Source of the DNA: Azospirillum brasilense
GTDB lineage: Bacteria > Pseudomonadota > Alphaproteobacteria > Azospirillales > Azospirillaceae
DNA: 64,000 nt
Reading direction: 5' to 3'
NCBI RefSeq assembly: GCF_005222205.1
Contig: NZ_CP032349.1
Location: 434,001 to 498,000 of the forward strand
Below are positions 45,392-53,355 of the stretch, in pieces (positions within the stretch are counted from its first letter, which is position 1; each line of letters opens with the position of its first letter). The position numbers and the translations under genes are program-made. The notes beneath the pieces were generated by a model. It searched no databases. It was not told the origin of the DNA and was given only the letters and a program-made list of their open reading frames with translations.

Positions 45392-47086
45392 TCAGGCCGT
45401 CTTCACCTCGGCGATGAAGGCGTCGACGCTGCCCTTGAGGGCCACGGCGCGGCCCGCCACCTCGCGGGCGGATTGCAGAACCTGCGCCGAGCCGGCGGCG
45501 GTCGATTCCGAGGCGACGCGCAGCGTGCCGATGGTCCCGGTCACCTCCGCCGTGCCCTGCGCCGCCTGGACGGCGTTGCGGCCGATCTCGGCGGTGGCGG
45601 CCCCCTGCTGCTCGACGGCGGCGGCGACGGCCGTGGCCATCTCGTTCAGGCGGAAGATGACCGTGGCGATGGTCTGGATGGCGGACACCGCGCCGCCGAT
45701 GGTCTCCTGCATCGCGCCGACCTGACCGCGGATCTCGTCGGTCGCCTGCGCCGTCTGGTTGGCGAGTTGCTTGACCTCGCTCGCCACCACGGCGAAGCCC
45801 TTGCCGGCCTCGCCGGCGCGGGCGGCCTCGATCGTGGCGTTGAGCGCCAGCAGGTTGGTCTGGCTGGCGATGCCCTGGATGAGGTCGATCACCTCGTTGA
45901 TGCGCTGGCCGGATTCGGTCAGGGCGCCGACGCGCTCCTGGGCCTGCTGGGCCTGCCGCGACGCTTCGTCGGCGAAGCCGCGCGCCTCGTTCATCTGGCG
46001 CGACACCTCCTGAACGGTGGAGGTCATCTCCTCCGTCGCGGCGGCGACCGTCTGGACGTTGGCGGCGGTCTGTTCGGCGGCCGCACCCACGACGGTCATG
46101 CGTTCCGACGCCTGCTCCGCCCCGGCGGAGAGGGAGTGGGCGGTGGCCTCCAGCGCGGCGGCGGCGTCCTTCATCACATGCAGGGCCTCGCCGACCTCGC
46201 GGTCGAAGCGCAGGATCGTCGCGCCGACCGCCTCGGCGCGGTCGAGCTTGTGCCGGGCCTCGGCCTCCTGCTCCGCCTGGATGCGCTGGCGGTCGAGCGC
46301 GTTGTCCTTGAAGACAGCGAGCGCCCGCGCAATGTCGCCGACCTCGTCGCGGCGGTCGGCGCCGGTGATGACCACGGTCAGGTCGCCGCCGGCCAGACGA
46401 CGCAGGCAGGACACCGCCTCCACGATGGGGACGACGATGCCGCGCGCCGACAACCAGCGCCCGATCAGCCCGCTGGCGAGGATGCCGAGCAGGGCGACCG
46501 CCGCGATCAGCCACGTGGTGCGGTCGGCCAGCGCTTCCGCCTCCTCGGAGATCCGCGCCGTCTTGGCGACGGTGAGGCCGTTGTAGTCCTGGACGGCGCG
46601 GATCAGCGCCTCGACCAGCTCCTGGCTGCCGGAGACGTTGTTCAGCACCTCGCGCCGGGCGTAGGTGATGCCCATGTCGGCGTGCTTCTTCGCCGCCTCC
46701 ACGGTGGCGTCCAGGCTTTTGATATATGCGGCGTATTGGGTCTCGATGCCGTCGAGCAGCGGACGCTGCTGCGCGTCGGCGGCGTCGCGGGCGTGCTCCA
46801 GATGGGCGCGGATCTCAGCCTTGCGGTCGGCGACGACGGCCTCGATGGTGGCGACGCTGGCCGGGTTGGCGCCCATCTGGTACTCGGCGCGGCTCAGCTC
46901 GACCAGATAGCGGTTCAGCCGGGCGCCCTGCGTCGCCTCGCGCCCCGCCTCCTCGACCCGATTCAGCTCTCCGCCGAGCGTGGCGAGGCCGTAGCCGCTG
47001 ACCAGGGCGGTGGACACCGAAACGGTGCCCAGCACCACGACGATGCCGAGAATCTTCCCGGCGATGCGCACATTCTTCAACTGCAT
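45392..47086 (-). CDS. Methyl-accepting chemotaxis protein
   Basis: A 564-aa chemoreceptor. TM1 is at residues 9-31, a four-helix-bundle-type periplasmic domain of about 150 residues follows, TM2 lies at about 190-212, then HAMP (RLAGGDLTVVITGADRRDEV, GDIARALAVF) and the signalling hairpin tip EVIDLIQGIASQTNLLALNA. No C-terminal pentapeptide tether for CheR is present. It starts 28 bp after the ornithine-cyclodeaminase homologue and appears to be the last gene of the transporter operon, so it may sense the same compound. Confidence 0.92.
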   Translation of the reverse strand: MQLKNVRIAGKILGIVVVLGTVSVSTALVSGYGLATLGGELNRVEEAGREATQGARLNRYLVELSRAEYQMGANPASVATIEAVVADRKAEIRAHLEHARDAADAQQRPLLDGIETQYAAYIKSLDATVEAAKKHADMGITYARREVLNNVSGSQELVEALIRAVQDYNGLTVAKTARISEEAEALADRTTWLIAAVALLGILASGLIGRWLSARGIVVPIVEAVSCLRRLAGGDLTVVITGADRRDEVGDIARALAVFKDNALDRQRIQAEQEAEARHKLDRAEAVGATILRFDREVGEALHVMKDAAAALEATAHSLSAGAEQASERMTVVGAAAEQTAANVQTVAAATEEMTSTVQEVSRQMNEARGFADEASRQAQQAQERVGALTESGQRINEVIDLIQGIASQTNLLALNATIEAARAGEAGKGFAVVASEVKQLANQTAQATDEIRGQVGAMQETIGGAVSAIQTIATVIFRLNEMATAVAAAVEQQGAATAEIGRNAVQAAQGTAEVTGTIGTLRVASESTAAGSAQVLQSAREVAGRAVALKGSVDAFIAEVKTA

Positions 47087-47114
47087 GTCGGCCTCGGTCG
47101 CGCCCTCTTGCGGG

Positions 47115-48098
47115 TCAGCGCGCTAAATCGATGCGGTGGATGGGTAAGCCGGCATCGCCGGCGTCGGTGTTTGCGGCGCGGACGGCCCAGGCGGCGATCG
47201 CCAGATCCTGGATGCCCATGCCGGTGGAATCGAAGACGGTGATCTCGTCCGCGTGGGCGCGGCGGGGCGCCTTGCCCTCCAGAACGTCGCACAGCGTGCC
47301 GCGGATGGACTCGCGGGTCAGGCCATGCCCCAGCGCGTGCTGGCATTCGCCGAGTGCCGAGGCCTGCGCCCAGTCATCCACCCAGACAGCGGCGCCGAGC
47401 AGGATCGCCGGGTCCAGTTCCTGCTTGCCGGCGGTGTCGGCGCCCATGGCGCAGATGTGCGTGCCGGGGCGGACCCAGCCGGCCTGGACCACCGGCTCGC
47501 GCGCCGTGGTCAGGGTGATGAGCGCATCGGCGTTGCGCGCCGCGGTCTCGGCGTCCACGACCTCGACGGGCAGCCGCCCGGCGAAGGAGGCCGCCAGTTC
47601 CTCGGCCCGCGCGCGGTCGCGGTTGGCCACCAGGATGCGATCAAAGCGGCGCACCAGCAGCGCCGCCTCCAGATGGTGGACCGCCTGCCCGCCGGTGCCG
47701 ATCAGGGCGAGCACCCGCGCGTCGGGCCGGGCCAGTTCGCGGATGCCGATGGCGCAGGCGGCGGCGGTGCGCAGCCCGGTTAGGTGGTTGGAGCTGACCA
47801 GCGCCGTCGGGCAGCCGGTCTCCGGGTCGGTCAGCACGGTGGTGGACTGGTGGTTGGTCAGGCCGCGGGCGCGGTTGCCCGTCCAGTAGCCGCCGATCTT
47901 CAGCCCGAGCAGCCCGATGGCGAGGTCGCCGCCGGCCTTGATGCCGTAGACGTCCGGCCCCGGCAGCAGCCGTTCGCGGACCACCGGGAAATTGCGCGCC
48001 TGCCCGCGAGAGACTTCGCGGAAGGCCATCTCCATGGCGTCGATGGCGTCGGCGGGGGACACCAGACGGCGGGCGGCGTTTTCATCGATGACGATCAT
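47115..48098 (-). CDS. Ornithine cyclodeaminase/mu-crystallin family protein
   Basis: A 327-aa member of the OCD family. The Rossmann motif is LIGTGGQAVHHLEAAL with LVANRDRARAEELA behind it; the substrate pocket stretch is LLGLKIGGYW, and GTHICAMGADTAGKQELDP is a family signature. Members include ornithine cyclodeaminase, alanine dehydrogenase and ketimine reductases. The start overlaps the hydrolase stop by 4 bp. In this operon it probably acts on an amino or imino acid released by the hydrolase. Confidence 0.87.
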   Translation of the reverse strand: MIVIDENAARRLVSPADAIDAMEMAFREVSRGQARNFPVVRERLLPGPDVYGIKAGGDLAIGLLGLKIGGYWTGNRARGLTNHQSTTVLTDPETGCPTALVSSNHLTGLRTAAACAIGIRELARPDARVLALIGTGGQAVHHLEAALLVRRFDRILVANRDRARAEELAASFAGRLPVEVVDAETAARNADALITLTTAREPVVQAGWVRPGTHICAMGADTAGKQELDPAILLGAAVWVDDWAQASALGECQHALGHGLTRESIRGTLCDVLEGKAPRRAHADEITVFDSTGMGIQDLAIAAWAVRAANTDAGDAGLPIHRIDLAR

Positions 48099-48946
48099 TC
48101 GTTTGCTGCTCCCGCCGCTTCCAGAACCAGACGCGACAGCGCGTCCTCCGGCGTTTCCATCCGTGCCATGATCGAGAAGTGATCCTCCCCGGCCAGCGTG
48201 TGGTAGGTGCAGCGCGAGCCGCGGCCCCGGCACAGCGTGGCGAAGTCGCGCGATTGGGCGATCCAGGCGGGCGTCTCCGCCGAACCGACGACGACCGTCA
48301 GGGCCGTGGCGGTGGACGGCGGGTGGCGCATCGGGCTGACCCCGTCGACCATCTCCGGGCGCAGCCCGATGGTCTCGTTGACGGTGATGCTCAGCACCGG
48401 CTCCAACTCGTAGATGCCGCTGATCAGGACGGCGGCCTTGATGGCGCCGTCCTCCAGCCGGTCCGCTCCGGCGTCGTCGGCCAGAGCCATGGCGATCAGA
48501 TGTGCCCCGGCGGAATGGCCCGACACGGTGAGGCGGTCGGGATCGCCGCCCAGCGAGGCGGCGTTGCGGTGAATCCAGCGCAGCCCCTCGCGGGTGCGCC
48601 GGGCGATCTCCGGCAGGGTCGCGGCCGGGCAAAGGTCGTAGTTCATGACCACGGTCGTGACGCCGCGCGGCACCAGCGCGTCGGCGACGTAGCTGTAATC
48701 AGCCTTGTCCCGCCCGCGCCAATAGCCGCCGTGCAGGAAGACGTGCAGCGGAGCGCCGGGGGCGGCGGCCGGAAACACGTCGAGCGTGGACAGCGGGCTG
48801 TCGCCGTAGGCGATGTCGTAGCGCGCGGCGCGGCGCTCGCGGGCGGTCCGGCTCAACGCGGCGGCGCGCTCGGCGTGGCGCGCGAAGTCAGGGACGGAAT
48901 GGCGGGGGTTGTACTGCCACTCGTGATCGTCAGGGGTGACCGACAC
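48095..48946 (-). CDS. Alpha/beta hydrolase (arylformamidase/esterase-like)
   Basis: A 283-aa hydrolase. The oxyanion-hole motif is FLHGGYWRGRDK, the nucleophile elbow SGHSAGAH, and the late acid/His region includes GEDHFSIM. HGGYW and this layout match kynurenine formamidase-like esterases. I chose the GTG at 48946 because AGGAGG lies 7 bp upstream; a longer ATG frame from 49009 would overlap the ATPase gene. Probably hydrolyses an amide or ester bond of the imported compound. Confidence 0.85.
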   Translation of the reverse strand: MSVTPDDHEWQYNPRHSVPDFARHAERAAALSRTARERRAARYDIAYGDSPLSTLDVFPAAAPGAPLHVFLHGGYWRGRDKADYSYVADALVPRGVTTVVMNYDLCPAATLPEIARRTREGLRWIHRNAASLGGDPDRLTVSGHSAGAHLIAMALADDAGADRLEDGAIKAAVLISGIYELEPVLSITVNETIGLRPEMVDGVSPMRHPPSTATALTVVVGSAETPAWIAQSRDFATLCRGRGSRCTYHTLAGEDHFSIMARMETPEDALSRLVLEAAGAANE

Positions 48947-48981
48947 GATGGGACCTCCTGGGTTCCGGAGAAGGGGGGTGC

Positions 48982-49752
48982 TCAGACCAGATCCATCAGC
49001 TGGGTCCACAGCTGGTGCCGCTTGGCGACGTATTCCGGCGTGTCGCGCAGCGCCTCGCCCAGGCTGGCGCGCGGGCGCGGGATGTCGATGGGCACGATCT
49101 CGCGGATGCGGCCGGGGCGGGGCGACATGACCACCACGCGGTCGGCGAGGCAGACGGCCTCGTCCACGCTGTGGGTGACGAAGAGGATTGTCTTGCCCAT
49201 GCGCTCGGTCAGGCCGAGCATCTCGTTCTGCAGAATCTCGCGGGTCAGCGCGTCGAGCGCGCCGAACGGCTCGTCGAGCAGCATGATCTCCGGCTCGATC
49301 GCCAGGGCGCGGGCGATGCCGACGCGCTGCTGCATGCCGCCGGAGAGCTGGTGCGGGAAGCGGTCGCCGAAGCCCTTCAGCCCGACGGTGGCGAGCACGC
49401 GCTCCGTCGTCTCGCCGTGGCGGGCGGCGGGGATGCCCTTGGCCTCCAGCGCGAAGCCGATGTTCTGGGCGGCGGTCAGCCAGGGCAGCAGGCCGTATTG
49501 CTGGAAGACGAAGCCGCGGTCGTGGCCGGGACCGGTGACCGGCTTGCCGTCGATGCGGATCTCGCCGCTGGTCGCCGTCTCCAGTCCCTGGATGATGCGC
49601 AGAAGCGTGGTCTTGCCGCAGCCGCTGGGCCCGACGAAGGCGATGAACTCACCCTCCTCCACGTCCAGGTCGACGCCGTCGAGCGCCGTCATCGACGGCC
49701 CTCCGGACACCGGGAAACGCTTGGTCAGGTTGCGGACGGACAGCTTGGGCAT
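48982..49752 (-). CDS. NitT/TauT-type ABC transporter ATP-binding protein
   Basis: A 256-aa SsuB-like ATPase with Walker A GPSGCGKTT, Q-loop FVFQQYGLLPWLTA, signature LSGGMQQR and Walker B IMLLDEPFGALDAL. It is separated from the binding-protein gene by 87 bp that contain a GC-rich hairpin. It energises the importer encoded at 48982-51731. Confidence 0.92.
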   Translation of the reverse strand: MPKLSVRNLTKRFPVSGGPSMTALDGVDLDVEEGEFIAFVGPSGCGKTTLLRIIQGLETATSGEIRIDGKPVTGPGHDRGFVFQQYGLLPWLTAAQNIGFALEAKGIPAARHGETTERVLATVGLKGFGDRFPHQLSGGMQQRVGIARALAIEPEIMLLDEPFGALDALTREILQNEMLGLTERMGKTILFVTHSVDEAVCLADRVVVMSPRPGRIREIVPIDIPRPRASLGEALRDTPEYVAKRHQLWTQLMDLV

Positions 49753-49806
49753 GGCACGGCACCGGGACTTGAGGCGGGACGGCGGGCGGAATGGGAGAAA
49801 GGAAAG

Positions 49807-49832
49807 GGGGCCGGCGGTGCGGCGCCGGCCCC
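49807..49832 (-). promoter_or_regulatory. Intercistronic GC-rich hairpin after a binding-protein gene
   Basis: A perfect 10-bp stem GGGGCCGGCG / CGCCGGCCCC with a 6-base loop lies 7 bp after the binding-protein stop (read on the minus strand), followed by CTTTCC. It can protect the upstream message or reduce read-through to the ATPase gene. Confidence 0.7.
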
Positions 49833-49839
49833 GACGGGA

Positions 49840-50844
49840 TTACGGCTGCTTGTAGGTGCCGATCTCCGCCAGCACCTCCTGGACGATGCTGGTGTCCAGC
49901 ACCTTCTCGGCCGGGTGGACGGCCTTCTGCAGACCGCCTTCGACGTTCAGCTCCTGCATGTACTTGGCCTGTTCGGCGGTGACGGTGCCGTTCGGGTTCC
50001 AGATGCCGCCGACCTTGTAGAACTCGTAGAACTCGGCGAGCTGCTCGTCGTTGTAGTCGAAGTGCTTCTTCGCGACGTCGAGCGCGCCCTTCTCGTTGTC
50101 GAAGATCCAGCGGGTCGCCTCCAGCTCCGCCTTGACGAAGCGCTTCAGCACGTCGCGCTTCTTGGCGATGGTCGCGTCGTTGACGTCCCAGGGGGTCATC
50201 ACGTAGTTGGGCAGCTTCTTGGAGACGACGAACAGCACCTTGGCGTTCTTGTCGTGCGCGGCCTTCGGGTCGTAGTTCGAGACGGTCGCGTCGATGGTGC
50301 CGGTCAGGATGCCGTTGATGCGGGCCGAGGAGCCCTTCAGCGAGACCCACTGCACCGACTTGATCTGGTCCTCGCTCATCCCGGCCTGGCGCATCAGGGC
50401 GGTGATGACGACGTGCGGCAGCGAGCCGGGGGAGGAGATGCCGACCTTCTTGCCCGGCAGGTCGGTGACGTCCTTCACGCCCGACGCGGCGTTGGCGTAG
50501 AAGGCGTAGTGCAGGCCGGTGTGGACGCCGCCGATGGTCTTCAGCGCGCCGCCCTTGTCGGCCGCCGCCAGCGTCTCCGACATGCCGGCCTGGCTGACGT
50601 CCAGCTCCCCGGCGATCAGCGAGCGCACGGGGATGGAGCTGTCGGCGATGTGCACCAGCTCCACCGTCAGGCCGTTCTTCTCGTAGAAGCCCTGGTCCTG
50701 CGCGACGAACTCGACGAGGTTCAGGAACATCTTGGCCGGCATGCCGATCTTCAGCGCGTCGGCGGCGAGCGCGGCGGTGCTCATCGCCACGGAGAAGGCA
50801 CCCGCCAGCAGGGCGGCCTTCAGCGAACGGGACATCATGCTCAT
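49840..50844 (-). CDS. NMT1-like ABC transporter substrate-binding protein
   Basis: A 334-aa periplasmic protein. The signal peptide is residues 1-28 (LKAALLAGAFSVAMSTAALA). The mature part has VEFVAQDQGFYEKNGLTVEL and then AGELDVSQAGMSETLAAADK, the NMT1/SsuA-like pattern. The ATG at 50844 follows GGAAGAGGG. It is the middle gene of the minus-strand operon permease, binding protein, ATPase, hydrolase, OCD homologue, chemoreceptor. Confidence 0.9.
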   Translation of the reverse strand: MSMMSRSLKAALLAGAFSVAMSTAALAADALKIGMPAKMFLNLVEFVAQDQGFYEKNGLTVELVHIADSSIPVRSLIAGELDVSQAGMSETLAAADKGGALKTIGGVHTGLHYAFYANAASGVKDVTDLPGKKVGISSPGSLPHVVITALMRQAGMSEDQIKSVQWVSLKGSSARINGILTGTIDATVSNYDPKAAHDKNAKVLFVVSKKLPNYVMTPWDVNDATIAKKRDVLKRFVKAELEATRWIFDNEKGALDVAKKHFDYNDEQLAEFYEFYKVGGIWNPNGTVTAEQAKYMQELNVEGGLQKAVHPAEKVLDTSIVQEVLAEIGTYKQP

Positions 50845-50909
50845 GATCCCTCTTCCTTCCTCAATCCGGTGTGGTGTGGGGCGCGTGTGGTGCGGGGGAG
50901 GCGGGCCGG

Positions 50910-51731
50910 TCAGCGGCGGCGCCAGCGGCCGAAACGCTCTTCGACCTTTTGAACGAGAACCGTCAGCGCGTTGGCGAGCAGGGCCACCACCAGGACCGGG
51001 GCGAAGGCCTTGGCCGTCTCGAACGCGTTGGTGTAGTTGATGATCAGGCCGCCGAGGCCGGAGATGGAGGTCAGGAACTCCGCCACGATCATCGCGATGA
51101 TGCCGCGGCCGAGCGCGATGCGCAGGCCGCTCGCCACGTAGGGCAGGGCGTAGGGCGCGATGATACGGCGGTAGACCATGAACCGCGAGGCCATGAAGGC
51201 CTTGCCGATGTCCAGATAATGCCGGTCGACGTTCTTCACGCCGGTGACCGTGTTGATGATCACCGGGAAGACCGCGAACAGGATGATGATCGTGATCTTG
51301 GCCAGGAAGCCGATGCCCACCCACAGCATCAGGATGGGGATCAGCGCCACCAGCGGCATGGCGTAGAGCGCGTTGATGTAGGGATCGAGGATCACCTCCA
51401 CCGTGCGGTTCGTGCCCATCGCGAAGCCGACCACGATGCCGATGACCGAGGCGATGACGAAGCCCAGGACGAAGGTCGACATGCTGTCCAGCGTCGCCGA
51501 GAGCAGCTCGCCGTTCAGCAGCAGCTCCCAGGTCGCCACGGCGATGTCGCTGGGCACCGCGACCAGCAGCTTGTTCGCGTCGCGCGCTGCGAATTCCCAG
51601 ACGGCGAGCAGCAGGACCAGCGTGCCGATTTGCAGCAGCCGCTCGCGGCGCCTCTGCCGGTTGGGGTCGGACGCCGCCTCAGGCTCGCCGGCGCTTTTTG
51701 AAACGGCGCTCGCTTGTGCACTCCGCTGCAC
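50910..51731 (-). CDS. NitT/TauT-type ABC transporter permease
   Basis: A 273-aa permease with about six hydrophobic segments following a polar 30-residue N-terminus. The coupling region reads YAMPLVALIPILMLWVGIG and then the EAA-like stretch KAFMASRFMVYRRIIAPYAL. GTG at 51731 is the start. It is the first gene of the operon, divergent from a GntR regulator. Confidence 0.88.
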   Translation of the reverse strand: MQRSAQASAVSKSAGEPEAASDPNRQRRRERLLQIGTLVLLLAVWEFAARDANKLLVAVPSDIAVATWELLLNGELLSATLDSMSTFVLGFVIASVIGIVVGFAMGTNRTVEVILDPYINALYAMPLVALIPILMLWVGIGFLAKITIIILFAVFPVIINTVTGVKNVDRHYLDIGKAFMASRFMVYRRIIAPYALPYVASGLRIALGRGIIAMIVAEFLTSISGLGGLIINYTNAFETAKAFAPVLVVALLANALTVLVQKVEERFGRWRRR

Positions 51732-51884
51732 GCCTGCCTCCTGTGTGCGAGGTGATGGTATGGTGGGGTGGGTGTGGCGTTCGCCGCTGTGGGCCGCTTG
51801 GACCGCCGTTGATACGTATGCTAATCGAAGGTGGTAGTGTGGCGCAAGCAGATCGTCATACTGTCTGACAAGAAGAGAAACTTT
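51732..51884. promoter_or_regulatory. Divergent promoter region with GntR-type site
   Basis: The 153-bp gap contains the palindrome ATACGTAT (51813-51820) inside TGATACGTATGCTAATC, and an AT-rich stretch up to the GntR start. It is the likely binding site of the adjacent FCD regulator and the promoter for both directions. Confidence 0.5.
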
Positions 51885-52559
51885 ATGTCAAATTTGCCGA
51901 TAAATATTGTCCGCGTCGCCGCTCCCCTGCGCCAGCAGGTGATCGACCTGTTGCGCGCGGCCATCGCCGACGGGCGCTATTCCCCCGGCGACCGGCTGGT
52001 CGAGCGCGAGCTGTGCGAGGCGTTGCAGGTCAGCCGCCCGATCCTGCGGGAGGCGCTGCGCCAGCTGGAGGCGGAGGGGCTGGTCCACAACGTGCCCCAA
52101 CGCGGGCTGGAGGTGGTGACCCTGACGGCGGAGGATGTCCGGCAGATCTATCAGGTGCGCGGGGCGCTGGAGAGCCTGGCGGCGGCGGAGTTCATCGCCC
52201 AGGCCAGCCCGGAGCAGTGGGCGATCCTCGCCGACGCCATGGCGGCCTTCGAGGCGGCGGCGGCGGAAGGCGTGCCGTCGCGCATCCGCACGGCGAAGAC
52301 CATGTTCTACGACACGCTGATCGCCGGCTGCGGCAACCCGACGATGGCGCAGATCCTCAAGGCGCTGCACAACCGCATCCAGCTGCTGCGCGGGGTGTCG
52401 CTGGCCGAGCCGGGGCGGCTGCCCAACACGATCCGCGAAATCCGCGAGATCTTCGAGGCAATGACCGCCCGCGACACGGTGCGCACGCGCCAGCTCTACG
52501 ACGAGCACATCGCCAGCGCCGCCCGCGTGACCATGCAGGCTTTAGCCGCCGGACGATGA
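51885..52559 (+). CDS. GntR-family regulator, FCD type
   Basis: A 224-aa regulator. The winged helix is at residues 12-75 (DGRYSPGDRLVERELCEALQ, VSRPILREALRQLEAEGLV) and an FCD-type helical domain follows (YQVRGALESLAAAEFIAQAS to YDEHIASAARV). The ATG at 51885 is preceded by GAAGAG and begins just before the HTH; a GTG 54 bp upstream is in frame. It most likely controls the divergent transporter/hydrolase operon. Confidence 0.88.
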   Translation: MSNLPINIVRVAAPLRQQVIDLLRAAIADGRYSPGDRLVERELCEALQVSRPILREALRQLEAEGLVHNVPQRGLEVVTLTAEDVRQIYQVRGALESLAAAEFIAQASPEQWAILADAMAAFEAAAAEGVPSRIRTAKTMFYDTLIAGCGNPTMAQILKALHNRIQLLRGVSLAEPGRLPNTIREIREIFEAMTARDTVRTRQLYDEHIASAARVTMQALAAGR

Positions 52560-52581
52560 GGGCTGGGCGGTTAAGGGTTGG

Positions 52582-52758
52582 TCAGGCGCCGCCGATGCCC
52601 TCGGTGAAGGTCTCGCCGGTCCTCGGGTCGATGTCCTCGCCGGTTCCCGGCGTGCCGGGCGCGGCCTCGTCGCGGTCGCTGGCCGGTTTCTTGCTGTCGG
52701 GGTCGTAGCTGCGCGGGGGATGGATGCCGGCGTCGTCCGGCTTCTTCGGGTCGCTCAT
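52582..52758 (-). CDS. Small acidic, probably disordered protein
   Basis: A 58-aa protein rich in Asp, Glu, Pro, Lys and Gly (starts MSDPKKPDDAGIHPP, ends ETFTEGIGGA), with no hydrophobic core. An AGAGGTGG ribosome site precedes the ATG. Small disordered proteins of this style are common in Rhodospirillales; function unknown. Divergent from the VOC gene. Confidence 0.55.
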   Translation of the reverse strand: MSDPKKPDDAGIHPPRSYDPDSKKPASDRDEAAPGTPGTGEDIDPRTGETFTEGIGGA

Positions 52759-52857
52759 GCGCCACCTCTGCGAAAAGGATTGCAACCTTCCCGTCAACAA
52801 GGGCGGGGGCGTATCCTCACGCGCATCGGCAACGCACCGACAGGGAAGGGACACGCG

Positions 52858-53337
52858 ATGACGACCGCCAAGAACACCATCTGCCTCTGGTACGACAAGG
52901 ACGCGGAGGCCGCGGCTCGCTTCTACGCCACGGTCTTTCCCGACAGCGCGGTGGGCGCCGTTCACCGCGCTCCGAGCGACTACCCGTCCGGCAAGGCGGG
53001 CGACGTGCTGACGGTCCAGTTCACGGTCGCCGGCGTTCCCTGCCTCGGCCTCAACGGCGGACCGACGCTCCAGCACAACGAGGCCTTCTCGTTCCAGATC
53101 GCCACCGACGACCAGGAGGAGACCGACCGCTACTGGAACGCCATCGTCGGCAACGGCGGGCAGGAAAGCGCCTGCGGCTGGTGCAAGGACCGCTGGGGCG
53201 TCTCCTGGCAGATCACGCCGCGCGTGCTGACCGAGGCGTTGGCGGCCGGCGGCGACGAAGCCAGGCGCGCCTTCGAGGCGATGATGGGCATGACCAAGAT
53301 CGACGTCGCCGCGATCGAGGCCGCGCGGCGCGGCTGA
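52858..53337 (+). CDS. VOC-superfamily (PhnB/3-demethylubiquinone-like) protein
   Basis: A 159-aa protein of the glyoxalase/bleomycin-resistance fold. Features are NTICLWYDKDAEAAARFYAT at the start, then VLTVQFTVAGVPCLGLNGGP, FSFQIATDDQEETDRYWNAI and CGWCKDRWGVSWQITP. These match the PhnB-like 3-dmu-9_3-mt subgroup. Ribosome site GGGAAGGG upstream of the ATG at 52858. Substrate unknown. Confidence 0.85.
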   Translation: MTTAKNTICLWYDKDAEAAARFYATVFPDSAVGAVHRAPSDYPSGKAGDVLTVQFTVAGVPCLGLNGGPTLQHNEAFSFQIATDDQEETDRYWNAIVGNGGQESACGWCKDRWGVSWQITPRVLTEALAAGGDEARRAFEAMMGMTKIDVAAIEAARRG

Positions 53338-53355
53338 CGATCCCCGGAGGGGGGC

